DNA of 64,000 nt from an uncultured Eubacteriales bacterium (GCA_902793605.1 CADBEB010000006.1:1-64000); one strand, 5' to 3'; positions 23,609 through 32,744 are shown, counted from the stretch's first letter. Made by a program: numbers and translations. Notes: generated by a model not told the origin, from the sequence alone.

Positions 23609-24781
23609 TCAGGCTTTTGCACAGGCAGCTTTGATGACGTCCGCTGCCCTGATAAGCAGCTCGTCCGGGATGTTCAGGGCAGGGAGGAGGCGAACCTTGT
23701 CCTTTGCGGTCAGGCAGAGGACACCGTTCTGCATGCAGTCCGCGACGACCTCGGAAGCGGGCCGGGTTGTTTTGATGCCGACCATGAGGCCGAGGCCGCT
23801 CAGCGCCTCGATGCCAGGCGCGTCCTGCAGGAGCCCGCGGAGCAGTTCGCTCTTCTTTCTGACATTGGCCAGGAAGTCATCCGTCAGCCGGCTGACGACG
23901 GACAGGGCAGCAGCCGCGGCGACGGGGTTTCCGCCGAAGGTAGAGCCGTGGTTGCCGTAGGAGAAGACATCCTTCAGCTTCTCCGAGAGCAGCGTGGCGC
24001 CCATGGGCAGGCCGCCGGCCAGGCCCTTCGCCGTGGATACGACATCCGGATGCAGGCCGTACTGCATGTAGGCATACATCGTGCCGGTGCGGCCGTTGCC
24101 GGTCTGGACCTCGTCCACCATCAGGAGGATTTCCTGCTCTTTCAGCCAGGCGGCCAGTTCCCTGACAAAGCCGGGATCCAGCGCGACCACACCGCCTTCG
24201 CCCTGTACGCACTCGATCATGACAGCGGCGACTGTGCCGCCAGCGCACAGTTTCTTCAGGGCGTCCAGGTTCCCGGCAGGAAAGGATGCAAAACCGGGTG
24301 TCAGCGGCTGGTACAGTTCATGGTAGTGCTCCTGGCCGGTAGCGGACAGGGTGGTCAATGTGCGGCCGTGGAAGCTGTTCTCCAGCGTCACGATCGTGGA
24401 GCAGGCAGGTCCTTTGTTTTCCGCGGCCCACTTACGGGCAGCCTTGATCGCGCACTCGTTGGCTTCGGCACCGGAGTTGGAGAAGAAGACCTTCGCCATG
24501 CCGGTCTTTCTGCACAGGGCTTCCGCGAGCTTTGCGCAGGGAGCGGTGTAGTAGAGGTTGGACATGTGCTGTACACTGCGGATCTGTTTTTCCACGGCGG
24601 CAATCCAATCCTCATCCGCAACGCCGAAGGAGGTCACCGCGATGCCGGATCCCATGTCGATATACTCTTTCCCGTCCGCGTCTTTGACCAGGGACCCCTT
24701 GCCGCTGACGATCTCGATCGGGAAGCGCTTGTAGGTCCCCGCGATGTAGGTTTTATCCAGTTCAAAGGTGTTCATACTCAT
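23609..24781 (-). CDS. argD: Acetylornithine aminotransferase
   Basis: This 390-residue class III PLP-dependent aminotransferase converts N-acetylglutamate semialdehyde to N-acetylornithine. It shows SNSGAEANECAIKAARKW near 105, the PLP aspartate motif LMVDEVQTGNGRTG near 220 and the Schiff-base lysine in STAKGLAGGLPMGA near 250. Its start overlaps the argB stop by four bases, indicating coupled translation. The next ATG, two codons later, is an alternative. Confidence 0.95.
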   Translation of the reverse strand: MSMNTFELDKTYIAGTYKRFPIEIVSGKGSLVKDADGKEYIDMGSGIAVTSFGVADEDWIAAVEKQIRSVQHMSNLYYTAPCAKLAEALCRKTGMAKVFFSNSGAEANECAIKAARKWAAENKGPACSTIVTLENSFHGRTLTTLSATGQEHYHELYQPLTPGFASFPAGNLDALKKLCAGGTVAAVMIECVQGEGGVVALDPGFVRELAAWLKEQEILLMVDEVQTGNGRTGTMYAYMQYGLHPDVVSTAKGLAGGLPMGATLLSEKLKDVFSYGNHGSTFGGNPVAAAAALSVVSRLTDDFLANVRKKSELLRGLLQDAPGIEALSGLGLMVGIKTTRPASEVVADCMQNGVLCLTAKDKVRLLPALNIPDELLIRAADVIKAACAKA

Positions 24782-25677
24782 TCCCAGCCTTTCTGACGGT
24801 CTTCGTTAGCGTCGTCTCCTTTGGACACCATGGTGCCGGCACCTTCGTCCGTCAGGAGTTCCATGAGGATGGAGTGGGGGACGCGGCCGTCCATGATGAC
24901 CACATTCCGGACCCCGCAGGAGAGGGCCTTCGCGCAGCACTCGACTTTCGGGATCATTCCGCCGGAGATGATGCCGCTGTCATACAGGGAAGGCAGCTCA
25001 GGCAGCGTGATCTGCGGGATCAGGGTCGAGGGATCGTTTTTATCCTTCAGGACGCCTGCGATATCCGTCATCATGATCAGGCGTTCCGCACCCAGGGCGC
25101 CGGCGATATAGGCCGCAGCGGTGTCGCCGTTGATGTTGTAGGCGTTTCCTTCCTTGTCGCAGCCAACAGTGGAGACGACCGGGATATACCCCCGGTCCAG
25201 CAGGTCCGTGACCGGCTGGATGTGGACCTTCCGGATCTCGCCGACGTAGCCGAGACGCTCATCCTTAACGGAACACTGCAGCAGCCGGCCATCCATGCCG
25301 GAGAGGCCGATGGCTTTGCCGCCTTTCATCTCCAGCAGATTGACCAGCGTTTTATTGATCTTCCCGGCCAGAACCATCTGGACGATGTCCATGGTCTCCT
25401 TGTCCGTAACCCGCAGACCGTCCACGAATTCCGGCACTTTCCCCAGCCGGTCCATCAGCTCGCTGATCTCCGGACCGCCGCCGTGAACCAGCACGATGCG
25501 CACACCGATCAGCCACAGCAGGACGATATCCTCCATGACCTGCTGCTTGAGCTGGTCGTTGATCATAGCGTTGCCGCCGTACTTCACGACGACCACCTTG
25601 CCCGCATAGCGGCGGATATAGGGGAGGGCGGCCGTCAGGACTTCAGCTCGCTCCTGGTTGGTGAGTTCATTCAGCAT
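24778..25677 (-). CDS. argB: Acetylglutamate kinase
   Basis: This 299-residue amino-acid kinase phosphorylates N-acetylglutamate. It shows VVVVKYGGNAM (phosphate loop) near 30, LVHGGGPEIS near 63 with the substrate-binding GGG, and GGMIPKVECC with the conserved Lys near 220. It is longer than E. coli ArgB and has an N-terminal helix (LNELTNQERAEVLTAALPYI), a feature of arginine-inhibited hexameric forms, so feedback control by arginine is likely. It lies 22 bases after argJ. Confidence 0.95.
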   Translation of the reverse strand: MLNELTNQERAEVLTAALPYIRRYAGKVVVVKYGGNAMINDQLKQQVMEDIVLLWLIGVRIVLVHGGGPEISELMDRLGKVPEFVDGLRVTDKETMDIVQMVLAGKINKTLVNLLEMKGGKAIGLSGMDGRLLQCSVKDERLGYVGEIRKVHIQPVTDLLDRGYIPVVSTVGCDKEGNAYNINGDTAAAYIAGALGAERLIMMTDIAGVLKDKNDPSTLIPQITLPELPSLYDSGIISGGMIPKVECCAKALSCGVRNVVIMDGRVPHSILMELLTDEGAGTMVSKGDDANEDRQKGWE

Positions 25678-25699
25678 GGGTTTATTATCTCCTTTTTGC

Positions 25700-26947
25700 T
25701 CAGGTCCGATAGTCGCCGTTGATCTTCACGTAGTCATAGGTCAGGTCGCAACCCCAGGCAGCAGCTTCCTCTTCTCCCATGTTCATGTCGCAGAGAAAGC
25801 GGATGTCATGCTCCGAGAGCAGGGCCAGCGCCTTGTCTTCATCGAAAACCTGGACGCAGCCGTCTTTATAAAAGTTCAGGGTATCCTTCTCACCGACCAG
25901 GTCGATCGTAATAACCGCCGGGTCGAAGTCGGGACCGGCATAGCCCAGGGCGCAGAGCACACGGCCGCAGTTGGCATCCCTGCCGTAGATCATGGCCTTG
26001 ACCAGACTGGAGGCGACCACGGAGCGTGCGAGCGTCCGGGCGTTTTCCTTCGTGTCTGCGTGGATCACATGGGCTTCGATCATATGGGTGGCCCCTTCGC
26101 CATCTCCGGCCATACGGATCGCCAGTTCGCGGCAGACGGTGAACAATGCCTCGCAGAAAATGGCGTAGCTCTCATCCTCCTCCAGGATCGGCTTATTTGC
26201 AGCCTGGCCGCTGGAGAGGAGCAGCAGCGTATCGTTGGTGCTGGTGTCGCCGTCCACGGAGATCATGTTGAAGGTGTCGACGACCACCGTGCTCAATGCT
26301 TTCTGCAGGAGCGTACGGTCGATCGCGCAGTCGGTGGAGAGATAGGCGAGCATGGTGCACATGTTCGGATGGATCATGCCGGAGCCCTTGCTCATACCGC
26401 CCAGGCGGACGGTGACCGTGCCTTCTTCGGAGACGGCTGGCAGTTCAAATTCAACGGCGGTTTCCTTGTTGACCGTGTCGGTGGTCATGATCGCGATACT
26501 GGCATCGGTCCCGGCTTCGGCAGACTTCGAGAGCGTCTTCGCCATGGCAGTGATACCTGCGTTCATCCGGTCCAGAGGCAGGTTCGGCCCGATGACCCCG
26601 GTTGAGCCCAGCAGCACGCTGTCGACGGGAATGCCGAGGACTCCGGCAGTGTGCGCGGCAGTCTCCCGGCAGAGGGTCATGCCGGCCTCGCCGGTGCCTG
26701 CATTGGCGATCCCTGTGTTGACGACGACGGCGCGTGCATCCTTTCCGTTCTTCACAATGTCCATGTCCCAGAGGACCGGAGCTGCCTTCACCTTGTTGGA
26801 GGTAAAAGTTCCGGCAACGGCACAGGGGGCATCCGCGAAGACCATGGCCATGTCCTTCCGGTTCCTGTATTTGATAGCTGCCTCGCAACAGGCGGCGCTG
26901 AAGCCCTTTGCAGCTGTTATGCCACCTTGGATCTTACGAATTTTCAT
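25700..26947 (-). CDS. argJ: Glutamate/ornithine N-acetyltransferase
   Basis: This 415-residue self-cleaving Ntn-type enzyme transfers acetyl from N-acetylornithine to glutamate, closing the acetyl cycle; some forms also use acetyl-CoA. It shows KGSGMIHPNM followed by C197-T198-MLA at the cleavage point (Thr becomes the nucleophile), and the later VDGDTSTNDT. The residue before the nucleophile is Cys rather than the usual Ala. The start overlaps the preceding acetyltransferase gene by 14 bases. No separate argE is seen, consistent with the cyclic route. Confidence 0.95.
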   Translation of the reverse strand: MKIRKIQGGITAAKGFSAACCEAAIKYRNRKDMAMVFADAPCAVAGTFTSNKVKAAPVLWDMDIVKNGKDARAVVVNTGIANAGTGEAGMTLCRETAAHTAGVLGIPVDSVLLGSTGVIGPNLPLDRMNAGITAMAKTLSKSAEAGTDASIAIMTTDTVNKETAVEFELPAVSEEGTVTVRLGGMSKGSGMIHPNMCTMLAYLSTDCAIDRTLLQKALSTVVVDTFNMISVDGDTSTNDTLLLLSSGQAANKPILEEDESYAIFCEALFTVCRELAIRMAGDGEGATHMIEAHVIHADTKENARTLARSVVASSLVKAMIYGRDANCGRVLCALGYAGPDFDPAVITIDLVGEKDTLNFYKDGCVQVFDEDKALALLSEHDIRFLCDMNMGEEEAAAWGCDLTYDYVKINGDYRT

Positions 26948-27431
26948 CTTCTTCTCCTACAAACTTCGTGATGTTTTTCTCGTTCAGGTCAAACACGTAG
27001 TAGTTGACATCGGTCTTCCGGATCCAGCCGATCTTGTTCCAGAAGGCGTTCCCGATGTCGTTTTTTGCGAACGCGATCAGGGAGACCTTGTTGATGCCCA
27101 TGATGCGCAGCTGGTGCATACAGAAGCCGACCATCTGGGTGCCGATGCGGCGGCGCCGGTATTCCTTCGCCACGCAGACATGATATAAGGTGCCCTGCCG
27201 TCCATCTGAACCGCAGAGGATCGATCCGACAATCCTGCCGTCTGCCCGCGCGACTACGCTGGTGGTGGGATTGCGCCGGATGAACCGCTCGATGTCCTCC
27301 CTGGAGTCGTCCAGTGCCCGGATTCCGAAGCCGCGGATCGTCAGCCACAGGTCCCGGACCTCATCGTAGTCTTCGGGGATCATCGGGCTGATCACAACTT
27401 CCGGCAGATTCCTGCGGTTTTCTTCAGGCAT
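26934..27431 (-). CDS. GNAT acetyltransferase, probable arginine-pathway N-acetylglutamate synthase
   Basis: This is a 165-residue GNAT-fold enzyme. Acetyl-CoA binding motif A is visible as YHVCVAKEYRRRRIGTQMVG (residues about 87-106), followed by INKVSLIAFAKNDIGNAFW. Its place between argC and argJ, with overlaps on both sides, suggests that it primes the pathway by acetylating glutamate, replacing classical ArgA. That role is inferred from context. ATG 27431 shares a base with the argC stop (TGATG); a GTG one codon earlier is also possible. Confidence 0.8.
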   Translation of the reverse strand: MPEENRRNLPEVVISPMIPEDYDEVRDLWLTIRGFGIRALDDSREDIERFIRRNPTTSVVARADGRIVGSILCGSDGRQGTLYHVCVAKEYRRRRIGTQMVGFCMHQLRIMGINKVSLIAFAKNDIGNAFWNKIGWIRKTDVNYYVFDLNEKNITKFVGEEDENS

Positions 27432-28354
27432 CACTTCACCAATCCTTCCGCCTCGTCCAGCCCGAGGGCGATATTCATGTTCTGGATCGCGGCGCCGGAT
27501 GCGCCTTTTCCCAGGTTGTCGAAGCGGGATATCAGCAGGATCCGCTCCCCGTTGCCGAAGACGGAGACCTCCAGGCTGTCCCGCCCGGCCATGGCGCCGG
27601 CGGAGAGGAAGCCGTTTTCATCCGGAGCTTCCGCAAAACGGATCAGTCCGGAATGATAGTAGTCCCGGTAGACCTTCCGGATCTCCTCCGGCGAAGCGGA
27701 GGTATCGGCCGGTGTCAGGGGAACCGTGACTTCCATGCCTGCGTAATACGGGGCGACGATGGGGCAGAAGACCGGCGCGTGCTGCAGACCGCAGACAACG
27801 GACATCTCCGGCAGGTGTTTGTGGGTCTGGCCGAGGCCGTATTGCCGCGGCGCCCGGTACAGGGGATCCGTATCCGGCGCTTCGTATTCGGCGATCATCT
27901 TTTTCCCGCCGCCGGAGTAGCCTGTCAGGGAAAAAACAGACAAACGCACATCGGAGCTGAGCAGACCGTTCTCCACCAGGGGGGCGATCAGGGCGATAAA
28001 GCCGGTAGCGTGGCAGCCGGGATTCGCGATCCGCTTTGCAAGGGCAATCTTCTCCCGCTGACCGGACAGTTCCGGCATGCCGTAAATCCATCCTTCCGCT
28101 GTCCGGTGGGCGGTGGATGTGTCGATGATGACCCCGTGCGGGTCTGTTACGAAGGAAACAGCCTCGATGGAGGCGGTATCCGGCAGGCAGAGGAAGGAAA
28201 TGTCTGCGCTGTTCAGCGCGTCTGCCCTGGCGGAGGGATCCTTGCGAAGATCCTCCGGAAGGATCATCAGCCGGAGATCCTTCCGGTCCGCAAGCCTGTC
28301 ACGGATTCTCAATCCGGTCGTTCCGGCGCTTCCGTCAATAAAAACAGTCGTCAT
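27431..28354 (-). CDS. argC: N-acetyl-gamma-glutamyl-phosphate reductase (short type)
   Basis: This 307-residue NADPH-dependent reductase makes N-acetylglutamate semialdehyde. The N-terminal nucleotide-binding start is VFIDGSAGTTGLRIRDRL, and the catalytic Cys lies in ANPGCHATGFIALIAPL near residue 114. The length and the IDGSAGTTG motif place it in the shorter type 2 family (AGPR type 2), distinct from the 340-residue E. coli type. It is joined to the acetyltransferase gene by a TGATG overlap and lies 89 bases after argG. Confidence 0.95.
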   Translation of the reverse strand: MTTVFIDGSAGTTGLRIRDRLADRKDLRLMILPEDLRKDPSARADALNSADISFLCLPDTASIEAVSFVTDPHGVIIDTSTAHRTAEGWIYGMPELSGQREKIALAKRIANPGCHATGFIALIAPLVENGLLSSDVRLSVFSLTGYSGGGKKMIAEYEAPDTDPLYRAPRQYGLGQTHKHLPEMSVVCGLQHAPVFCPIVAPYYAGMEVTVPLTPADTSASPEEIRKVYRDYYHSGLIRFAEAPDENGFLSAGAMAGRDSLEVSVFGNGERILLISRFDNLGKGASGAAIQNMNIALGLDEAEGLVK

Positions 28355-28407
28355 GGATGCTCCCCAATCTTACGAAAGTATCCCGCCAGAGAAATGAGGC
28401 GGGATGA

Positions 28408-28443
28408 TTCAGGATGTCATCTCGAATGAAGACGAGAGATCCC
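28408..28443 (-). repeat. REP-like intergenic repeat between argG and argC
   Basis: On the minus strand the sequence reads GGGATCTCTCGTCTTCATTC then GAGATGACATCC, a diverged relative of the repeat at 1106-1147. Next to it, ATCCCGCC (28380-28387) and GGCGGGAT (28398-28405) form a hairpin that may stabilise the argG transcript end. Confidence 0.4.
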
Positions 28444-29667
28444 TTACTTCTTGTTCGCGGCGTCCACCAGGGCCTGGACCTTGGTCGGCAGGCCAAACAG
28501 GGTAATGAAGCCGGCGGAATCCTTCTGGTTGTAATCACTGGCGCCGAAGGTCGCGATATCTTCGGAATAGAGGGAGTTGCTGCTCCAGACGCCGGCCTTG
28601 ATGATGTTGCCTTTGTAGAGCTTGAGTTTCACGGTGCCGGTGACTTTTTCCTGGGTCTTGTCCACAAAGGCGCTCAGGGCTTCACGCAGGGGAGAGAACC
28701 ACAGGCCGTTGTAGACCAGCTCGGCGAAGGTGATGGACAGCTTCTGCTTCTCATGCATGGTCAGCTTATCCAGACAGATGGACTCCAGCGCCTCATGGGC
28801 TTTGTAGAGAATGGTGCCGCCGGGGGTCTCATAGACGCCGCGGCACTTCATGCCGACCAGCCGGTTCTCCACTATGTCGATGATGCCGATGCCGTTGGCA
28901 CCGCCCAGTTCGTTCAGCTTCAGGATGATGTTCTTGGCGGACATCTTCTCGCCGTCCAGCGCGACCGGAACACCCTTGTCAAACTCAAGGGTTACGTAGG
29001 TGGGGGTGTCGGGAGCATCGATCGGGGAAACGCCCATCTCCAGAAAACCGGGTTTCTCATACTGCGGCTCGTTGCCGGTATCTTCCAGATCAAGGCCTTC
29101 ATGGCTCAGATGCCAGAGGTTCTTGTCCTTGGAGTAGTTGGTCTCCCGGGTGATCTTCAACGGGATATTGTGCGCCTCGGCGTAGTCGATCTCCTCATCC
29201 CGGCTCTGGATGCTCCATTCCCGCCAGGGGGCGATAATGGGCATATCCGGCGCGAAATGCTTCACAGCCAGCTCGAACCGGACCTGGTCGTTGCCCTTGC
29301 CGGTGCAGCCGTGGCAGATGGCGTCGGCGCCTTCCTTTTTGGCAATCTCCACCAGCCCCTTGGCGATACAGGGCCGCGCGTGGCTGGTGCCGAGGAGGTA
29401 ATCTTCATATACGGCACCGGCTTTCATGGTGGGGATGATATAGTCATCCACATATTCATCCGTCAGGTCCAGGACGTAGAGTTTGCTGGCGCCGGTTTTC
29501 AGCGCCTTTTCCTCCAAACCGTCCAGCTCGGTCCCCTGTCCGACATCGCCGGAGACGGCGATGATCTCGGGATTGTTGTAATTTTCCTTCAGCCAGGGGA
29601 TGATAATTGATGTATCGAGACCGCCGGAATAGGCGAGGACGACCTTCCTGATGTCAGCTTTGTTCAT
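28444..29667 (-). CDS. argG: Argininosuccinate synthase
   Basis: This 407-residue enzyme condenses citrulline and aspartate using ATP. The N-terminal PP-loop is [19 protein letters not shown] (residues 8-26). Further family motifs are [13 protein letters not shown] near 120 and [14 protein letters not shown] near 148. Length is normal. AAGGAGG precedes the ATG. It is the promoter-proximal gene of the block; the partner argH and the citrulline-forming argF are not in this window. Confidence 0.97.
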   Translation of the reverse strand: MNKADIRKVVLAYSGGLDTSIIIPWLKENYNNPEIIAVSGDVGQGTELDGLEEKALKTGASKLYVLDLTDEYVDDYIIPTMKAGAVYEDYLLGTSHARPCIAKGLVEIAKKEGADAICHGCTGKGNDQVRFELAVKHFAPDMPIIAPWREWSIQSRDEEIDYAEAHNIPLKITRETNYSKDKNLWHLSHEGLDLEDTGNEPQYEKPGFLEMGVSPIDAPDTPTYVTLEFDKGVPVALDGEKMSAKNIILKLNELGGANGIGIIDIVENRLVGMKCRGVYETPGGTILYKAHEALESICLDKLTMHEKQKLSITFAELVYNGLWFSPLREALSAFVDKTQEKVTGTVKLKLYKGNIIKAGVWSSNSLYSEDIATFGASDYNQKDSAGFITLFGLPTKVQALVDAANKK

Positions 29668-29682
29668 GGGGGAACCTCCTTC

Positions 29683-29728
29683 TGCATGATTATGCAGGCA
29701 ATATACACCTGTTCGTGCGGCTTGTCAA
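29683..29728 (-). promoter_or_regulatory. argG promoter with overlapping TGCAT/ATGCA dyad
   Basis: On the minus strand: TTGACA (29728-29723), 17 bases, TATATT (29705-29700). Immediately downstream, near the start of transcription, lies the 14-bp palindrome TGCATAATCATGCA (29683-29696). A repressor bound there would block initiation; ArgR is the obvious candidate. Confidence 0.65.
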
Positions 29729-29798
29729 GAGAGAAAGAAATAAAATATTTGTTTGAATACAATGAAAAAACAGGAGCCTTTACAGAATGCACTCATCG

Positions 29799-29843
29799 TG
29801 AATATATGCAGAATGAAATGCATAAACGATGCAAATCATGCAT
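29799..29843. promoter_or_regulatory. Cluster of TGCAT-type half-sites (candidate ArgR sites)
   Basis: TGAATATATGCA (29799-29810), TGCATAAACGATGCA (29819-29833) and ATGCAAATCATGCAT (29829-29843) lie about 100-150 bases upstream of the argG promoter, in AT-rich DNA between argG and the tRNA. They have the same half-sites as the promoter dyad. Two separated operators suggest cooperative or looping repression. Confidence 0.45.
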
Positions 29844-29915
29844 AGCGATGTTTAAACAGGATTAATGCTTGCATTTTATCCTGAACTATGATAGAATCCC
29901 ATTCGTTGACCGGAT

Positions 29916-29989
29916 GGGATTATAGCTCAGTTGGTTAGAGCACCACGTTGACATCGTGGGGGTCATAGGTTCGAGTCCTACTAATCCCA
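29916..29989 (+). tRNA. tRNA-Val (anticodon GAC)
   Basis: This is a 74-base cloverleaf. Acceptor arms are GGGATTA (29916-29922) and TAATCCC (29982-29988). The D arm contains AGCTCAGTTGGTTAGAGC; the anticodon stem is CCACG / CGTGG with loop TTGACAT, giving GAC, which reads GUC (Val). The T arm contains GGTTCGAGTCC. The CCA end is not encoded (ACA follows). Confidence 0.95.
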
Positions 29990-29997
29990 CAGAACCG

Positions 29998-30028
29998 GAG
30001 GGCCTGCGATAGTAAGGCCCTCTTTTCA
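29998..30028 (+). terminator. Terminator after tRNA-Val
   Basis: GAGGGCCT (29998-30005) pairs with AGGCCCTC (30015-30022), followed by TTTTC. Confidence 0.75.
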
Positions 30029-30050
30029 ATTTCAATGGGGGGAGAAAACG

Positions 30051-30494
30051 ATGAAGACGATCATAGTATATGCATCAACCCATCATGGAAATACGAAGAA
30101 AGTCGTTGACGCGATTGCTGAGGAATGCGGTGCGGAGCTGGTGGACGCGACGGCTGTCCGCGAAAAGGAACTGTCGGATTACGACCTGATCGGCTTTGCT
30201 TCAGGCATTTATGCGGCGAGGTTCCATCCGGATGTCGTAACATTTGCGCAGAAAAATCTGCCGCCGGATAAGAAGATCTTCTATGTTATGACCAGCGCGA
30301 TGAACAGGGATTTCTCGAAGTCCATGGACGAATCGCTGAAAGACAAGCATGCGACGGTTACCGGACGGTTTTCCTGCAAAGGCTATAACACCTTTGGCCC
30401 TTTCAAACTGATCGGCGGGACCGGCAAAGGACATCCGGATGAAACGGATCTCAGGAACGCTGTGGCATTTTATAAAGGATTGATCGGATCATGA
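30051..30494 (+). CDS. Flavodoxin-domain protein
   Basis: This is a 147-residue FMN-binding electron carrier. The N-terminal phosphate-binding loop is YASTHHGNTKKVVDAIAE (residues 7-24), followed by a flavodoxin-like alternating fold (DYDLIGFASGIY near 50). It groups with flavodoxin/menaquinone-dependent protoporphyrinogen-oxidase-like proteins. GGGGGGAG precedes the ATG. It overlaps the next gene by four bases, so it is co-transcribed with a metabolite transporter. The redox partner is unknown. Confidence 0.85.
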   Translation: MKTIIVYASTHHGNTKKVVDAIAEECGAELVDATAVREKELSDYDLIGFASGIYAARFHPDVVTFAQKNLPPDKKIFYVMTSAMNRDFSKSMDESLKDKHATVTGRFSCKGYNTFGPFKLIGGTGKGHPDETDLRNAVAFYKGLIGS

Positions 30495-31327
30495 CAGATA
30501 AACGCAGGTCAGTCCTGTTTGTTTTCCTGGCCTCCGTGTGTTTCAGCACGGGCGGCCTTTTCATTAAGCTGATCCCGTGGTCCGCACTGGCGATCAACGG
30601 CGCGCGAAACCTGATCGGAGCGGCGGTGATCGGAACCTACCTCCTGATCACCCGGCACCGGATCGTTTTCAGCAGTCGCGTACTGACCGGCGCGCTGGCG
30701 ATGATCGGTGTGACTACTTTTTTTACGATATCGAATAAGCTGACGACGGCGGCGAACACGATCGTGCTGCAGTTTACGGCACCGGTGTTTGTGATCCTGA
30801 TGATGGCGGTATTCTACCACCAGAAACCGAGAAGGCTGGACGTGATCACATGCGTCCTGGTGATGCTTGGAGTGGTCCTCTTCTTTGTGGACGGGATCCG
30901 GGCGGGGAACCTGATCGGCAATATCACGGCAGTCCTCTCCGGGGTCTGTTACGCCGGGGTCTTCATGATGAATACCGGCGAGAATGCGGACGCGATCTCG
31001 TCCTGCTTTCTCGGTCAGCTGGCAGCGGGTTTGGCAATGACGCCGCTGTGTTTCGGCGAGACGGATTTCACCGCGCAGACGCTGGCCGCGGTGATCGCGC
31101 TGGGCGTTATTCAGGTCGGCGGCGCGTATGTATTGTTTTCCATCGGCATCAAAAACACACCGCCGGTGACAGCGAGCCTGATCACCGGCCTGGAACCGAT
31201 CATGAACCCGCTGCTTGTGGCGGTGTTTTACGGTGAAACCGTGTCGACGCTCTCGATCATCGGATCAGTAATCGTCGTGTGCACGATCATGGTATATAAC
31301 TTTCTGCTGGCACGAAAGGATCACTGA
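30491..31327 (+). CDS. EamA-family (DMT) transporter
   Basis: This 278-residue protein has ten predicted membrane segments and an internal two-fold repeat of EamA domains (about residues 5-135 and 145-275). The second repeat shows the family's SLITGLEPIMNPLLVAVFYGE. Drug/metabolite superfamily members of this type export amino acids or other small metabolites. It starts within the flavodoxin stop codon (ATGA) and its stop overlaps the convergent gene at 31321 by seven bases. Confidence 0.9.
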   Translation: MTDKRRSVLFVFLASVCFSTGGLFIKLIPWSALAINGARNLIGAAVIGTYLLITRHRIVFSSRVLTGALAMIGVTTFFTISNKLTTAANTIVLQFTAPVFVILMMAVFYHQKPRRLDVITCVLVMLGVVLFFVDGIRAGNLIGNITAVLSGVCYAGVFMMNTGENADAISSCFLGQLAAGLAMTPLCFGETDFTAQTLAAVIALGVIQVGGAYVLFSIGIKNTPPVTASLITGLEPIMNPLLVAVFYGETVSTLSIIGSVIVVCTIMVYNFLLARKDH

Positions 31328-32619
31328 GGATTGCTGAACCAGGCCATTTCTGTACAGTCATCCAGAGGGAAGACCAGCAGGGGATAATCTCCGAGCATAT
31401 ACCAGCCGAAGAACTTCCCCCAGTTCGCAGTCATGGTATGGGGAGCGTCCTTGTTTGTGTTCCGAATGACAGAAACCGTAACACCGCCGTCCGGCGGATA
31501 GGTGTTCTTATATCCCTGTTCATTAATATAGGAAAGATAACGGTCATAGTAGAAGGGATTGCCCCCGCAGTGGATCACGAGTGGCTCGTCCAGCAGGGGA
31601 GCGGCTTCTCCGGCATCATCTTCCGTCCAGCCGAACTGGCGGAGTGTGCCCAGGTACATCATGACATGATAGGTCCCGTGATCCACACAGAATAATTCAC
31701 CCGGAAGAAGCAGGGACGGCCACTCCGCCGAATCCCGGTTTTTCAGCGCGGCGGATCCGATGCCACGGGCGAGCATGCCCAGGATTGTCGGGTGCTGTTC
31801 CCAATTGCATTTGTCAAAGATCAGCCGGGTCATGCCGGCACAGTCCAGGCCGCAGAAATACATGCGATCAGGCCGATAATATCGCGTGATCGTCTGGGGA
31901 TAGAACCGGCGGAGGAACTTTTCTTCGGTCCGGCCGGCATAGTAATAGGGAACGCCGAGCGGCAGGGATGCGGTTATCAGGCTGCCTGCAGTCTCATCAT
32001 AGTATTCAATAAAAGGGTTGCCCTGCTCCAACATGGTAAGGGCAGCCTCGTAAAATGGCCTGTCCTGGACACGGTCCAGCGGGAAAAGCGGAAGTTTTGA
32101 GGAGGTTGAGAAGGTCAGCTGCAGGGTGGCGGAGCCCTGGAGGATCCGGAAACCGAAACCGTCCAGCTCATACATGGGTTCCACCTGCAGGGATTCCCCC
32201 GGGAAGTTCAGCCAGGCGTTGAAGGGTTCGGTGATGTCCCAGAGATTGCAACCCTCCAGTACGCGCTGAGGGGCAGAACAGATATTGCTGCAGAAAAGCG
32301 AATACGGCAGGTTCGCGCCTTCCACTTCTGTGACGGTGAAACGCAGGGCGGCGCCTGCCAGGCGGAAGCCCGGCTCGGTAAGCAGGGCTTTCAGCGTCCA
32401 CTCTTTTCCGTCTGCTGTGATGAGATGGCTGTCCGGGGTCAGGGTAACCCTGTTCAGACCGGATTGGGTGATGCCGACAAAACCGCCGCCGTCACACCTG
32501 AGAAGCACGGTGTGCGGCCCGTCCGCAGAAGCGGAGCCACACAGGAGGAGCAGCGCAAACGCAACAAACAGCAAAACGACAGCCATGCGCAAGGGAAGAT
32601 CCTTTCTGCGGCGCTCCAT
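31321..32619 (-). CDS. Secreted NlpC/P60-like cysteine hydrolase
   Basis: This 432-residue exported protein has a basic start (MERRRKDLPLR), a hydrophobic core (MAVVLLFVAFALLLLCG) and likely cleavage after SASA. The N-terminal 200 residues are a beta-rich unknown region. The C-terminal part has the cysteine-peptidase pattern GLDCAGMTRLIFDKC (nucleophile Cys), HVMMYLG (His) and VIHCGGN, as in NlpC/P60 or CHAP peptidoglycan hydrolases. ATG 32619 follows GGAGGG on the minus strand; the ATG at 32643 precedes that site. Probable cell-wall function. Confidence 0.65.
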   Translation of the reverse strand: MERRRKDLPLRMAVVLLFVAFALLLLCGSASADGPHTVLLRCDGGGFVGITQSGLNRVTLTPDSHLITADGKEWTLKALLTEPGFRLAGAALRFTVTEVEGANLPYSLFCSNICSAPQRVLEGCNLWDITEPFNAWLNFPGESLQVEPMYELDGFGFRILQGSATLQLTFSTSSKLPLFPLDRVQDRPFYEAALTMLEQGNPFIEYYDETAGSLITASLPLGVPYYYAGRTEEKFLRRFYPQTITRYYRPDRMYFCGLDCAGMTRLIFDKCNWEQHPTILGMLARGIGSAALKNRDSAEWPSLLLPGELFCVDHGTYHVMMYLGTLRQFGWTEDDAGEAAPLLDEPLVIHCGGNPFYYDRYLSYINEQGYKNTYPPDGGVTVSVIRNTNKDAPHTMTANWGKFFGWYMLGDYPLLVFPLDDCTEMAWFSNPQ

Positions 32620-32715
32620 GATGCACCCTCCGGTTCTGTTCATTGTTTTCGGGCGGAGGCCCGATTCCGGGATATTATAACAGGAAGCTGAGAGGCGCGC
32701 AATGAATGCCGGGGG

Positions 32716-32744
32716 TTTTCAAGGCAGAAGGTTTAGGATATAAT
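32716..32744 (+). promoter_or_regulatory. Promoter of the GT2 gene
   Basis: TTTTCA (32716-32721), 17 bases, TATAAT (32739-32744), 57 bases before ATG 32801. Confidence 0.55.
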
